From the NCBI RefSeq assembly GCF_004327355.1, contig NZ_QJUM01000013.1, forward strand, positions 1-64,000: DNA of 64,000 nucleotides, read 5' to 3'. A program made the translations under genes and the position numbers. Of this stretch, positions 55,730-64,000 are shown in pieces. How positions within the stretch are numbered: position 1 is the stretch's first letter; each line of letters starts with the position of its first letter. The DNA is from Phytopseudomonas dryadis (GTDB lineage Bacteria; Pseudomonadota; Gammaproteobacteria; Pseudomonadales; Pseudomonadaceae). Under the pieces are notes generated by a model. That model saw nothing but the letters and a program-made list of their open reading frames with translations. It did not search any database and was not told the DNA's origin.

Positions 55730-56458
55730 TCAGCGGTAACGCTGGACGATGGCGTCGAACTCGCCGTCCTCTTTCATCCGCACCAATGCCCGCAGCAGTT
55801 GCATGCTCGGCACGTCGGGTTCGTCGCGGACGATGCAGGACACCAGGTCGCTGGCCAGTTCCTGCACCGCATGCAGTTTTTCGCCCCGTTCGTGCTGGCG
55901 ATTGAACCAGTGCAGGGACAGGTCGTTGCTCACCGCATAATCGTAACGACCCGCGGCCAGCTTGCTCAGGACCAGGCCCTGGGTACGGGCGTCGTCGCGG
56001 CGCAACTGGCCACTGTCGAACAGCGCCTGCAGCGGCGGGTAGCTGAAGCCGAGCACGGTGCCGATCGCCTGGTCATGCAACTGCCGTGGATCGACCGGCT
56101 GCGGCGTGCGGCTGACCAGTACATCGTGCTGGGTCATGAAGGGCACGCTCCAGACGTACTGATGGTGCGATTCGCTCAGCCAGCCGGGATTGACGTAACA
56201 GCGCACATCGATCTCGCCCTGCACCAGCATCTGCTGTACGCGCAGGCGCGGCAGCACCAGCAGCTCGGCGCTGCGCCCGATCTTTTGCGCCAGGCGCAGC
56301 TGCAGGTCGTAGAGGATACCGCCGACCGCCTCGCCCTGGCTGATGTCGACCATGGGCATCACCCCGCTCTCGGTCACCGAGAAGCGCAGCGGGCGCTCTG
56401 CCGCGCCAGCACAGCTGCTCAGGAGCGAAACGAAGAGGGCGCAAGTCAGCAGGCGCAT
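55730..56458 (-). CDS. Family-3-type solute-binding protein, possible lipoprotein
   Basis: 242 aa. MRLLTCALFVSLLSSCAG gives a signal sequence with an LSSC lipobox-like site at Cys16. The rest is a bilobal amino-acid-binding fold (LRFSVTESGVMPMVD, QMLVQGEIDVRCYVNPGW, SRTPQPVDPRQLHDQAIGTV). No transporter genes adjoin, so it may be an orphan sensor or binding protein like those in many Pseudomonas genomes. ATG 56458. Convention and length are normal for the family. Confidence 0.88.
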   Translation of the reverse strand: MRLLTCALFVSLLSSCAGAAERPLRFSVTESGVMPMVDISQGEAVGGILYDLQLRLAQKIGRSAELLVLPRLRVQQMLVQGEIDVRCYVNPGWLSESHHQYVWSVPFMTQHDVLVSRTPQPVDPRQLHDQAIGTVLGFSYPPLQALFDSGQLRRDDARTQGLVLSKLAAGRYDYAVSNDLSLHWFNRQHERGEKLHAVQELASDLVSCIVRDEPDVPSMQLLRALVRMKEDGEFDAIVQRYR

Positions 56459-56499
56459 GAGGTGGGTCCGGGCAGGGATGTCGGGTGCGATAGCAGGCT

Positions 56500-56626
56500 G
56501 TTGAAAAACTATCTGCGTTGCCATCGCGGCGTTAAAAACAGGCTCGGAATGCTCATTTACACCAGTAAACTCCGCTTCCTCGCCTGTTTTTGCCTTGCGC
56601 TGGCTGCCTCGCCTACGTTTTTCAAC
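56500..56626. repeat. Long inverted repeat, family E, upstream of ahpC
   Basis: Outer arms GTTGAAAAAC/GTTTTTCAAC, middle AAAAACAGGC/GCCTGTTTTT and centre GCTCATTTAC/GTAAACTCC fold into one hairpin of about 127 bp. A second copy with the same core follows ahpC at 57451-57593. It opens the 430-base non-coding region before ahpC. Confidence 0.8.
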
Positions 56627-56800
56627 GGCCTGATAGTACGTTTTCCCGTCGACGAGCGGCAGATCCGCCGGTGTCGATTGCCGGCGAGGTCGACGAGCAC
56701 TGGGAGGATCGCAGAGGCGACGAAGTTTTGCCACGGACGAAAAAATCAGGTTACTGTTTTAAAAGGCTTTTTATATGGGTCGATTGAGGTGGCTTATTGG

Positions 56801-56848
56801 ATTGATGCTTTCAATCAATGGGCTCTTCGATCCATATGGGGCTACTAT
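56801..56848 (+). promoter_or_regulatory. Candidate ahpC operator and promoter
   Basis: ATTGAT (56801-56806) and ATCAAT (56814-56819) are inverted with a seven-base spacer; ATTG-N7-CAAT within it has the spacing of an OxyR half-site. TACTAT (56843-56848) is a fair -10 with no good -35, as expected for an activated promoter. The region is AT-rich. The link to OxyR is inference from this gene's known regulation. Confidence 0.42.
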
Positions 56849-56888
56849 CTGTCCTGTAAATTTTTCAACCCTCCGAAGGAGTTCACTG

Positions 56889-57452
56889 ATGTCCTTGATC
56901 AACACGCAAGTACAGCCTTTCAAAGTCAACGCATTCCACAACGGCAAGTTCATCGAAGTCACCGAAGAAAGCCTGAAAGGCAAGTGGTCGGTACTGATCT
57001 TCATGCCGGCAGCCTTCACCTTCAACTGCCCGACCGAGATCGAAGACGCTGCCAACAACTACGCCGAGTTCCAGAAGGCCGGTACCGAGGTGTACATCGT
57101 CACCACCGATACCCACTTCTCGCACAAGGTATGGCACGAGACTTCCCCGGCCGTCGGCAAGGCCCAGTTCCCGCTGATCGGCGATCCGACTCACCAGCTG
57201 ACCAACGCTTTCGGTGTGCACATCGCTGAAGAAGGTCTGGCTCTGCGCGGCACCTTTCTGATCAACCCGGAAGGCGTGATCAAGACCGTCGAGATCCACT
57301 CCAACGAGATCGCCCGTGACGTCACCGAGACCCTGCGCAAGCTGAAAGCTGCCCAGTACACCGCCGCTCACCCGGGCGAAGTCTGCCCGGCCAAGTGGAA
57401 GGAAGGTGAGAAGACCCTGGCTCCATCCCTGGACCTGGTCGGCAAGATCTAA
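56889..57452 (+). CDS. ahpC: Alkyl hydroperoxide reductase subunit C (peroxiredoxin)
   Basis: 187-aa typical 2-Cys peroxiredoxin. Peroxidatic Cys47 lies in PAAFTFNCPTE (PxxxTxxC motif) and resolving Cys166 in HPGEVCPAKW, followed by the usual C-terminal arm. It reduces H2O2, organic peroxides and peroxynitrite and is recycled by AhpF, whose gene follows. AAGGAG precedes ATG 56889. Codon use is visibly biased, as for a highly expressed gene. Long inverted repeats flank the gene and a terminator separates it from ahpF. Confidence 0.97.
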   Translation: MSLINTQVQPFKVNAFHNGKFIEVTEESLKGKWSVLIFMPAAFTFNCPTEIEDAANNYAEFQKAGTEVYIVTTDTHFSHKVWHETSPAVGKAQFPLIGDPTHQLTNAFGVHIAEEGLALRGTFLINPEGVIKTVEIHSNEIARDVTETLRKLKAAQYTAAHPGEVCPAKWKEGEKTLAPSLDLVGKI

Positions 57453-57593
57453 AAATGGGCGTAGAGCTGCTGCGCTAGGCATTGCTACGTTGAAATCAGG
57501 CTCGGGCTGCTCATTTACAGCTCGTAAACTCCGCGCCCTCGCCTGATTTCGCCTTGCACTGCCGTCGCTCGCGACGCTCTCCATCCCATTTTC
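57451..57593. repeat. Long inverted repeat, family E, downstream of ahpC
   Basis: AAAATGGG/CCCATTTT outer arms, then ATCAGGC/GCCTGAT and the centre GCTCATTTACAGCTCGTAAACTCC, the same core as the copy at 56500-56626. It begins within the ahpC stop codon (TAA, 57450-57452) and may act as an mRNA 3' structure. Confidence 0.78.
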
Positions 57594-57628
57594 ACCTTTC
57601 CGAGCCTACTAGGCTTTCAGAGGTGCCC

Positions 57629-57660
57629 AACGCCCGGGCGTAACCCGTCCGGGCGTTTTA
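57629..57660 (+). terminator. Rho-independent terminator between ahpC and ahpF
   Basis: AACGCCCGG (57629-57637) pairs with CCGGGCGTT (57649-57657) around an 11-base loop, followed by TTTTATT. It would end ahpC transcripts before ahpF, giving more ahpC than ahpF mRNA. Confidence 0.8.
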
Positions 57661-57691
57661 TTGCCAGAATTTCGTCAACGAGGACATGCAC

Positions 57692-59245
57692 ATGTTGGAC
57701 GCCAATCTTAAAAACCAGTTGAAGGCCTACCTCGAAAAGGTCACCCGGCCGTTCGAGATCGTCGCGTCCCTCGATGACAGCGACAAATCCCAGGAACTGA
57801 AAGGCCTGCTCGACGACATCGTCAGCCTGACCGACAAGATCACCCTGAAGACCGATGGCGACGATGCGCGCAAGCCGTCGTTCGCGCTGAACCGCCCCAA
57901 CGGCAACATCAGCCTGCGTTTCGCCGGTATCCCGATGGGCCACGAGTTCACCTCGCTGGTACTGGCCCTGCTGCAGGTCGGTGGCCACCCGTCGAAGCTC
58001 GGCACCGAGCTCATCGAGCAGATCGGCAATATCGAAGGCGAATTCAACTTCGAGACCTACTTCTCGCTGTCCTGCCAGAACTGCCCGGACGTGGTGCAGG
58101 CCCTGAACCTGATGGCCGTGCTCAACCCGAACATCCGCCACGTCGCCATCGACGGCGCACTGTTCCAGGATGAAGTCGAGCAGCGCCAGATCATGTCGGT
58201 GCCGAGCATCTACCTCAACGGCGAACTGTTCGGCCAGGGCCGCATGGACGTCGAGCAGGTGCTGGCCAAGATCGACACCGGTGCCGCCGCCCGCGATGCC
58301 GAGAAAATCAGCGCCAAGGACGCCTTCGACGTGCTGGTCATCGGTGGTGGCCCGGCAGGCGCCGCGGCGGCCATCTACGCCGCCCGCAAAGGCATCCGCA
58401 CCGGTGTCGCGGCCGAGCGTTTCGGTGGCCAGGTGCTGGACACCATGGCCATCGAGAACTTCATCTCCGTGCAGGAGACCGAAGGGCCGAAACTGGCGCG
58501 CGCCCTGGAAGAGCACGTCAGGCAGTACGAAGTCGACATCATGAACCTGCAGCGCGCCAGCGCCCTGGTTCCGGCCAGCAGTGAAGGCGGCCTGCATGAA
58601 GTCAAGTTCGAGAGCGGCGCCAGCCTCAAGGCCAAGACCGTGATCCTGTCCACCGGCGCCCGCTGGAGAGAGATGAACGTGCCCGGCGAGAAGGAGTACC
58701 GCAACAAGGGCGTGGCCTACTGCCCGCACTGTGACGGCCCGCTGTTCAAGGGCAAGCGTGTGGCGGTGATCGGCGGTGGCAACTCCGGCGTGGAAGCGGC
58801 CATCGACCTGGCCGGCATCGTCGCCCATGTCACCCTGCTCGAGTTCGACAGCAAGCTGCGCGCCGACGCCGTGTTGCAGAAGAAGCTCTACAGCCTGCCC
58901 AACGTCAAGGTGATCACCAGCGCCCTGACCAGCGAAGTGAAAGGCGATGGGCAGAAGGTCACCGGCCTGGTCTACAAGGATCGCAACTCCGACGAGTTCG
59001 TCCCGGTGGAGCTGGAAGGCATCTTCGTGCAGATCGGCCTGTTGCCGAACTCCGAGTGGCTCAAGGGCTCCGTGGAGCTGTCGGATCGCGGCGAGATCAT
59101 CGTCGATGCCCGTGGCGAAACCTCGCTGCCCGGTATCTTCGCCGCCGGCGACGTGACCACCGTGCCGTACAAGCAGATCGTCATCGCCGTGGGCGAGGGC
59201 GCGAAGGCTTCGCTCAGCGCCTTCGACCACCTGATCCGCTCCTGA
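57692..59245 (+). CDS. ahpF: Alkyl hydroperoxide reductase subunit F
   Basis: 517-aa flavoprotein disulfide reductase that recycles AhpC with NADH. The N-terminal double thioredoxin fold has redox Cys128/Cys131 (SLSCQNCPD). The thioredoxin-reductase-like part has the FAD motif [11 protein letters not shown] (near 217-226), catalytic Cys344/Cys347 (YCPHCDG) and the NADH motif [14 protein letters not shown] 57692 is preferred because GAGG is eight bases upstream; ATG 57686 is too close to it. A strong terminator follows. Pairs with ahpC. Confidence 0.97.
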   Translation: MLDANLKNQLKAYLEKVTRPFEIVASLDDSDKSQELKGLLDDIVSLTDKITLKTDGDDARKPSFALNRPNGNISLRFAGIPMGHEFTSLVLALLQVGGHPSKLGTELIEQIGNIEGEFNFETYFSLSCQNCPDVVQALNLMAVLNPNIRHVAIDGALFQDEVEQRQIMSVPSIYLNGELFGQGRMDVEQVLAKIDTGAAARDAEKISAKDAFDVLVIGGGPAGAAAAIYAARKGIRTGVAAERFGGQVLDTMAIENFISVQETEGPKLARALEEHVRQYEVDIMNLQRASALVPASSEGGLHEVKFESGASLKAKTVILSTGARWREMNVPGEKEYRNKGVAYCPHCDGPLFKGKRVAVIGGGNSGVEAAIDLAGIVAHVTLLEFDSKLRADAVLQKKLYSLPNVKVITSALTSEVKGDGQKVTGLVYKDRNSDEFVPVELEGIFVQIGLLPNSEWLKGSVELSDRGEIIVDARGETSLPGIFAAGDVTTVPYKQIVIAVGEGAKASLSAFDHLIRS

Positions 59246-59269
59246 TCGACAGGCGCGGCAGGTAAGCAG

Positions 59270-59295
59270 GCGGGCCCATCAGGGCCCGCTTTTTC
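59270..59295 (+). terminator. Rho-independent terminator after ahpF
   Basis: Perfect 8-bp stem GCGGGCCC (59270-59277) and GGGCCCGC (59282-59289) with a four-base loop ATCA, then TTTTTC. It lies 25 bp after the ahpF stop. Confidence 0.9.
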
Positions 59296-59372
59296 ATGGC
59301 CGCGATAAAAGCCCTCTCTCCCCTAATGCCAGTTAAGCTTTTGATCCGAAAAACGACGGTTTGCCTGGGCCT

Positions 59373-59461
59373 GTAGGAGCCGCGACCCCGCGGCGATTGC
59401 TGGCCGCGACACGCTTTGTGCGATGGCCAAGAGCGCATCGCGCCGGGGGCGACGCTCCCAC
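59373..59461. repeat. BIME-type repeat, family B
   Basis: GTAGGAGCCGCGACCCCGCG and CGCGCCGGGGGCGACGCTCC arms, then CACACGGGCGGCGGCTTGCC as in the 116-bp array. Further on (59559-59590) CCCTCTCCCC...GGAGGGCGAGGG adds a second palindrome. The 428-base gap before the next gene holds no ORF with coding character. Confidence 0.75.
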
Positions 59462-59673
59462 ACGGGCGGCGGCTTGCCGCTCTTCTGCAAGCGCCCTCTG
59501 TTCCTGCAAAAAGCCTGTTTCGCACAATGGGAGATGGGGCAAAACCTTGACTGCATTACCCTCTCCCCAGCCCTCTTCCGGAGGGCGAGGGAGCGGATCG
59601 CGGTCCTGCCTGGATTCGACTGGCGATCCGCCAGTGCCATTCATCATCCCGCTTGCCTGGGACACAGCAGCCG

Positions 59674-60072
59674 TCAAGCGCTCTCTTCGTCGCGGATCAG
59701 GACATAGGTCGTGCCCTGGTCATCGTCCAGGCGTTCGCAGACGTAGTACATCACCACCTCGCCGAGCCCGGGCGTGGCCGCCAGGTAGTCGCCGGGCTGG
59801 GCGGTGAAGAATGCCCTGGAGCCGGGCTTGGCTTCGCAGGCGATAAGGGCGGTGACGAACAGCGCTGGGTCGTTGCCGTCGAAGTAGGCCTCACGCTCAT
59901 GGGCATCCCATTCCTGCGGTGGCTCGAAGGGGCCGGTGAACAGTACCTTGGCGTCGCCCAGGTCCTTCTCTTCGGCTTCGCTGTCCTCTTCGTCCGGACG
60001 GTAGAGGGTGCAGTCCTGGGATTCGGCGGCATCGAGCACGCGCTGGCGGTGTCGCTCATCGGCTAGGTTCAC
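59674..60072 (-). CDS. Acidic hypothetical protein
   Basis: 132 aa, strongly acidic (RPDEEDSEAEEKDLGD near the N-terminus), with a mixed alpha/beta C-terminal part (ALFVTALIACEAKPGSRAFF, GLGEVVMYYVCERL). No signal peptide or membrane segment. I recognise no named family. It is divergent from the M14 carboxypeptidase gene. The start at 60072 gives MNLADERHRQRVLDAAES; no strong ribosome site is visible. Confidence 0.72.
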   Translation of the reverse strand: MNLADERHRQRVLDAAESQDCTLYRPDEEDSEAEEKDLGDAKVLFTGPFEPPQEWDAHEREAYFDGNDPALFVTALIACEAKPGSRAFFTAQPGDYLAATPGLGEVVMYYVCERLDDDQGTTYVLIRDEESA

Positions 60073-60236
60073 GGGGGGCTCCGGGCGGTAAGGGGGCGGT
60101 CGATAGCTCGCGCTGCGAGTCTGACAGTGTGGGCCGCGACAAGGCGCCCGGCAATGGCCGCGTGCATCACGCCCGGTTTCGCCGGGGCATGGAAACTGCG
60201 ATCCTGAGCGTCACCGTGAACAGCCCAGGGGGTGCC

Positions 60237-61367
60237 ATGAATATCAGCTCGGACTTCGACAGCGGCAACATTCTCGTGCAGGACGCCAGCGATCCGCACC
60301 AGGTGCTGCTGGCCATGCGCGCGGATCTGAACAGCCCCCATTTCCAGTGGTTCCACTTTCGCGTCGATGGCATGACGCCGGGCGAGCGCTACGATTTCAG
60401 CATCGGCAACGCCGGCCAGTCGGCCTACAGCCATGCCTGGAACGGCTACCACGCGGTGGCTTCCTACGATCAGCGCGACTGGTTCCGGGTGCCGAGCCGC
60501 TTCGAGGACGGTGCCTTGCGTTTCGGCCTGGAGCCGCGGCAGGCGCGGATCTGGTTCGCCTATTTCGAACCCTACAGCCGCGAGCGCCATGCGGCTCTGA
60601 TCGGTGAGGCACTGCGTATTCCCGGGGTCGAGCTGTTCGCCTGCGGCAGCAGCATCGAAGGGCGTGCGATCGAACTGCTGCGCGTGCGCCGGCATGCCTC
60701 GGCCACGCGCAAGATCTGGATAATCGCCCAGCAGCACCCCGGCGAGCATATGGCCGAGTGGTTCATGGAGGGCATCGTCAGGCGCCTGCAGGCGACCGAT
60801 GACGCCGAGCTCGATGGGCTGCTGCAGCGGGCCGAGCTGTACCTGGTGCCGAACATGAATCCCGATGGCGCCTTTCGCGGTCACCTGCGCACCAATGCCG
60901 CCGGCCAGGACCTCAACCGCGCCTGGCAGTCGGCGAGCGCCGGGCGCAGCCCGGAGGTGCTGTTCGTGCAGCAGGCCATGCGCGAGGTGGGTGTCGATCT
61001 GTTCCTCGACATCCATGGCGATGAGGAAATCCCCCATGTGTTCACCGCCGGCTGCGAGGGCAATCCCGGTTATTCGGCACGCCTGCAAGCGCTGGAGGAC
61101 GAGTTCCGCACGCGCCTGGTGGCGCTGGGCGCCGAGTTCCAGACCCGTTTCGGTTACCCACGCAGCGCGCCGGGGCAGGGCAACACCGCGCTGGCGTGCA
61201 ACGCGGTGGGGCTGGAGTTCGATTGCCTGTCGTTCACCCTGGAGATGCCGTTCAAGGATCACGACGACAGCGCCGATCCCGTCACCGGCTGGAATGGCCG
61301 GCGTTCCATGGCCCTGGCCGGGGACGTGCTGAGCGTGGCCGCGGCCATGGTCGAGCGCCTGCGCTGA
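60237..61367 (+). CDS. M14-family cytosolic carboxypeptidase (Nna1/CCP-like)
   Basis: 376 aa. An N-terminal beta domain (FDSGNILVQDASDPHQVLL, FQWFHFRV) typical of bacterial cytosolic carboxypeptidases precedes the M14 catalytic domain. Zinc ligands are His and Glu in QQHPGEHMAEW and His in FLDIHGDEE; the catalytic Glu is in FTLEMPFKD. No signal peptide. ATG 60237 follows GGGGGTGCC; in-frame starts up to 60129 are less likely as family members begin near MNIS. Eukaryotic relatives remove polyglutamate tails; the bacterial substrate is not known. Confidence 0.9.
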   Translation: MNISSDFDSGNILVQDASDPHQVLLAMRADLNSPHFQWFHFRVDGMTPGERYDFSIGNAGQSAYSHAWNGYHAVASYDQRDWFRVPSRFEDGALRFGLEPRQARIWFAYFEPYSRERHAALIGEALRIPGVELFACGSSIEGRAIELLRVRRHASATRKIWIIAQQHPGEHMAEWFMEGIVRRLQATDDAELDGLLQRAELYLVPNMNPDGAFRGHLRTNAAGQDLNRAWQSASAGRSPEVLFVQQAMREVGVDLFLDIHGDEEIPHVFTAGCEGNPGYSARLQALEDEFRTRLVALGAEFQTRFGYPRSAPGQGNTALACNAVGLEFDCLSFTLEMPFKDHDDSADPVTGWNGRRSMALAGDVLSVAAAMVERLR

Positions 61368-61412
61368 CCGTCCAGCCGCGCCACGGGCCAGGCCCGTTCT
61401 TCTACGTGGCCC

Positions 61413-63812
61413 TCAGCCCGGCACGTCGAACAGGCCCGGCTGGCTGGCTTCGCCCTGCGCGGGGGCTGTAAGTCGAGCCATTGGCGGGACGGGGCGGGGC
61501 TTGTCGAGGCGCGCGGGCGTCGACGGCAGCGACGGCAGGCGGCTGCGCTGCACGTGCCACCAGCTCGGCAGCAGGCCGCGTACCGTCGCCAGGTTGAAAC
61601 GGTCGTCGATCAGGTGCACCACGCCCCGGTCGTCCAGGGTGCGGATTACCCGGCCGGCGGCCTGCACCACCTTCTGCAGGCCGGGGAACAGGTAGGTGTA
61701 GTCGTAACCGCTGCCGAACATGGCGTCCATGCGCTGCTTGACCTGCTCGTTGATCGGGTTGATCTGCGGCAGTCCCAGGGTGGCGATGAAGGCGCCGATC
61801 AGCCGCTCGCCGGGCAGGTCGATGCCTTCTCCGAAGGCGCCGCCGAGCACGGCGAAGCCGATGCCGCGCCCGCCCGCCTGGAACTGCTCGAGGAACTGCT
61901 GGCGCTGGCCCTCGTCCATCTGCCGCGACTGCACCCAGCACTGGATCGCGGGGTGGTCCCGGGTGAACACTTCGAGCACCTGCTGCAGGTAGGCATAGCT
62001 GCTGAAGAAGGCCAGGTAGTTGCCGGGGCGCTCGGCGAACTGCCGGGCCAGCAGGGCGGCGATGGGTGCCAGCGAGCGCTCGCGATCCTGGTAGCGGGTC
62101 GACAGGTTGCTCACCGCGTGCACCTGCAGCTGTTCGGCCAGGAAGGGCGATTCGACGTCCAGCCAGGGCGTGTCCGCCGGCAGGCCGAGCAGGTCGGCAT
62201 GGTAATGCGCCGGGCTCAGGGTGGCGGAGAACAGCGTGGTGCTATGGCTGGCTGCGAAGCGCGGGGCGAGAAAGGGCGCCGGCACGATATTGCGCAGACA
62301 CAGGGTGCAATGGCTGCGCCCGCGCAGGGCCGGCTGCCGGCTGATGTCGAACAGCGAGTGCGGGCCGAAGGCTTCCGCCAGGCGGCAGAACAGCATGGCA
62401 TCGAGGTAGAACTGCAACAGTTCGCCGTCGTTGCCGGTGGGCTGATCGGTCAGGTGGTCGGTGATGGCGCTGACCGCCTTCTGCAGCGCCATGAGCAACA
62501 GGTCGGGCGGCAGCGGGTAGACCTGATAGGCCTCGTGCTGATCCTTGTGCAACTGGTTCCAGTGGCGGCTGACCCGCTCCAGCACGCTCTTCAGGCCCTT
62601 GGGCGCGGCCCTGCGCATGGCTTCGAAGCGCGCCTGGTCGAGCTCCGCGGTGTACATGCTGCGCGCCCGCTCGATCAGGTTGTGGGCTTCGTCGACCAGC
62701 AGGGTGACGCGCCACTCGTTGAGCTGGGTCAGGCTGTAGAGCAGGGCGCTCATGTCGAAGTAGTAGTTGTAATCGCAGACCACCACGTCGGCCCAGCGGC
62801 TCAGTTCCTGGCTCAGGTAATAGGGGCAGACCTGATGGGCCCGGGCGACCTCGCGCAGCGCTGCCTGATCCAGCCAGCCGAGGTTGACCGCGGCCTGGCG
62901 CGCCGCCGGCAGGCGGTCGTAGAAACCCTTGGCCAGCGGGCAGGATTCGCCGTGGCAGGCCTTGTCCGGGTGCTCGCAGGCCTTGTCGCGGGCGACATGC
63001 TCGAGCACCCGCAGGGGCATGCCTGGCTGCGTACTGCGCAGGCTTTCCAGGGCGTGCAGGGCCAGGCGCCGGCCGGGGGTCTTGGCGGTGAGGAAGAACA
63101 GCCGATCCAGGCGCTGCTCGGCAAAGGCCTTGAGCTGCGGGAACAGGGTGCCGAGGGTCTTGCCGATGCCGGTGGTGGCCTGGGCCATCAGGCAGTGGCC
63201 GTCGCGGGCGGCGCGGTACACCGATTCGGCCAGTTGCCGCTGGCCCAGGCGGAATTGCGCATGGGGAAACGCCAGGGTCCGCAGTGCTGCATCGCGGGCC
63301 AGGCGGTGGGCCTGTTCCTGCTCGGCCCAGGCGATGAAGCGAGTACATGACCGTTCGAAGAACTGGCGCAGTTGCGCAGCCGTGAAACGCTCGCGGAATG
63401 AGGTCTCCTTCTGCGTGATGACGTTGAAATAGACCACTGCCAGGTCGATTTCGTCGAGATCGCCGCTCTGGCACAGCAGCCAGCCATAGACCTTGGCCTG
63501 GGCCCAGTGCAACTGCCGGTGGTTGTCCGGGATGCGGGCGATATCGCCGCGGTGGGTCTTGATCTCTTCCAGCAGGTTTTCCCGCGGGTCGTAGCCGTCG
63601 GCGCGGCCGGCGACGCGCAACGACTGGAACTGGCCCAGCAGCGCTACTTCCGCCTGGTAATGGGCGCCGCGGCGGCTGACCACGGTGGCGTGTCCGGCCA
63701 TGCCTTCCTGGGCCGTGGGCGAGGGTGTGAAGCGCAGGTCGAGGTCGCCCACCTTGGCGGTGAATTCGCACAGCGCGCGCACCGCCACGCGGTAGCTCAA
63801 GCGTCGGCCCAC
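61413..63812 (-). CDS. PD-(D/E)XK nuclease-like / DinG-XPD-type helicase fusion
   Basis: 799 aa. Residues about 50-115 look like a Cas4/RecB-type nuclease site: Asp72 (GRADG), Glu83-X-Lys85 (EEIKT) and Gln105-X3-Tyr109. Then an XPD/DinG-type superfamily 2 helicase: Walker A ATTGIGKT (212-219), four Cys for a 4Fe-4S cluster (279, 286, 291, 329), DEAH (374-377) and motif VI QAAGRVIR. It likely unwinds and trims DNA in repair. The start is GTG 63812; TTG 63800, overlapping the previous stop, is an alternative giving MSYRVAV. It overlaps the upstream nuclease gene, so both are coupled. Confidence 0.85.
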   Translation of the reverse strand: MGRRLSYRVAVRALCEFTAKVGDLDLRFTPSPTAQEGMAGHATVVSRRGAHYQAEVALLGQFQSLRVAGRADGYDPRENLLEEIKTHRGDIARIPDNHRQLHWAQAKVYGWLLCQSGDLDEIDLAVVYFNVITQKETSFRERFTAAQLRQFFERSCTRFIAWAEQEQAHRLARDAALRTLAFPHAQFRLGQRQLAESVYRAARDGHCLMAQATTGIGKTLGTLFPQLKAFAEQRLDRLFFLTAKTPGRRLALHALESLRSTQPGMPLRVLEHVARDKACEHPDKACHGESCPLAKGFYDRLPAARQAAVNLGWLDQAALREVARAHQVCPYYLSQELSRWADVVVCDYNYYFDMSALLYSLTQLNEWRVTLLVDEAHNLIERARSMYTAELDQARFEAMRRAAPKGLKSVLERVSRHWNQLHKDQHEAYQVYPLPPDLLLMALQKAVSAITDHLTDQPTGNDGELLQFYLDAMLFCRLAEAFGPHSLFDISRQPALRGRSHCTLCLRNIVPAPFLAPRFAASHSTTLFSATLSPAHYHADLLGLPADTPWLDVESPFLAEQLQVHAVSNLSTRYQDRERSLAPIAALLARQFAERPGNYLAFFSSYAYLQQVLEVFTRDHPAIQCWVQSRQMDEGQRQQFLEQFQAGGRGIGFAVLGGAFGEGIDLPGERLIGAFIATLGLPQINPINEQVKQRMDAMFGSGYDYTYLFPGLQKVVQAAGRVIRTLDDRGVVHLIDDRFNLATVRGLLPSWWHVQRSRLPSLPSTPARLDKPRPVPPMARLTAPAQGEASQPGLFDVPG

Positions 63813-64000
63813 TGCACGTAGCAGACATCCACCTGCATGCCGTGTTCGGCGCAGAACGCCAGCCAGCGCCGCTGGTTGTCCTGCAGGCGGTCGCCGGGCC
63901 CCTTCACTTCGATCATGCGGTAGCGTTTTTCCCCGGGCCAGAACTGGATCAGGTCGGGCATGCCGGCGCGGTTCGCCTGGATATTGCCGAGCAGGCGCAG
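63797..64000 (-). CDS. FAN1-like VRR-NUC nuclease, C-terminal part (runs off the window)
   Basis: The last 67 codons of a gene whose start lies beyond the window. They read GMPDLIQFW, then the catalytic MIEVKGPGDRLQDNQRRWLA and a final VDVCYVQWAD: the PD-(D/E)-X-K core of a VRR-NUC domain, matching the order seen at the C-terminus of FAN1 (PDLVVW...EVKGPNDRLS...VCHV). FAN1 is a structure-specific 5' flap and interstrand crosslink repair nuclease, also known from P. aeruginosa. The stop overlaps the start of the helicase gene by 16 bp (or 3 with the alternative start). Confidence 0.8.
   Translation of the reverse strand: MRLLGNIQANRAGMPDLIQFWPGEKRYRMIEVKGPGDRLQDNQRRWLAFCAEHGMQVDVCYVQWADA

Overview
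The window is high-GC DNA (mostly about 65%) from a Pseudomonas-type gammaproteobacterium. The evidence is the Pseudomonas-restricted small families DUF3509 and DUF1652, a FabV-type enoyl reductase, an ahpC/ahpF pair, many LysR regulators, and several Pseudomonas-style REP/BIME palindromes. The repeat types suggest the mendocina/oleovorans/alcaligenes/stutzeri side of the genus, but that is inference. No rRNA, tRNA, CRISPR array, prophage or complete insertion sequence was recognised.

Layout. 0-14 kb: redox and catabolic genes (YghA-like SDR, RidA, katG behind a candidate OxyR operator, a Rieske oxygenase/reductase pair with its LysR gene, a second SDR with a divergent LysR gene, and a third LysR gene beside an exported argininosuccinate-lyase-like protein). 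14-18 kb: a three-gene overlapping operon of a small protein, a KaiC-like double ATPase and a GGDEF-histidine kinase. 18-21 kb: small genes, an AGCS symporter remnant, and DUF3509 and DUF1652 genes. 21-25.5 kb: a 1067-aa HrpK-like protein divergent from a thaumatin-like protein. 25.5-29.4 kb: an amino-acid ABC operon and a divergent FadR-type GntR regulator, with a matched operator pair. 29.5-33 kb: a membrane protein, fabV and a Gfo/Idh/MocA dehydrogenase. 33-36 kb: an island scar with a mobile-element helicase fragment, a low-GC diguanylate cyclase and a decayed MASE2-GGDEF gene. 36-43 kb: a DUF1090 protein, a chemoreceptor and a sitABCD-type Mn/Fe transporter. 43-46.4 kb: polyamine-binding protein, acetylpolyamine amidohydrolase and AraC regulator. 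46.4-55.6 kb: uppP and single-gene transport or regulatory units separated by repeat arrays. 55.7-64 kb: a solute-binding protein, ahpC, ahpF, an M14 carboxypeptidase, and a nuclease-helicase overlapping the end of a FAN1-like nuclease gene.

How the genes work together. Peroxide defence is represented twice (katG; ahpC-ahpF). Cyclic-di-GMP signalling appears three times (the KaiC-linked GGDEF kinase, the dCache cyclase and the decayed MASE2 cyclase). Polyamine uptake and deacetylation form one block. The last two genes form a DNA-repair pair.

Most unusual content. The strongest points are the KaiC/GGDEF-kinase operon, in which the KaiC phosphosites appear to be missing; the HrpK-like/thaumatin-like pair; the exported lyase that has lost its catalytic histidine; and the repeats. 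Among the repeats, the 3' end of uppP has been amplified in tandem with a palindrome, a BIME forms an exact 116-bp-period array, and stop codons of several genes lie inside repeat arms.
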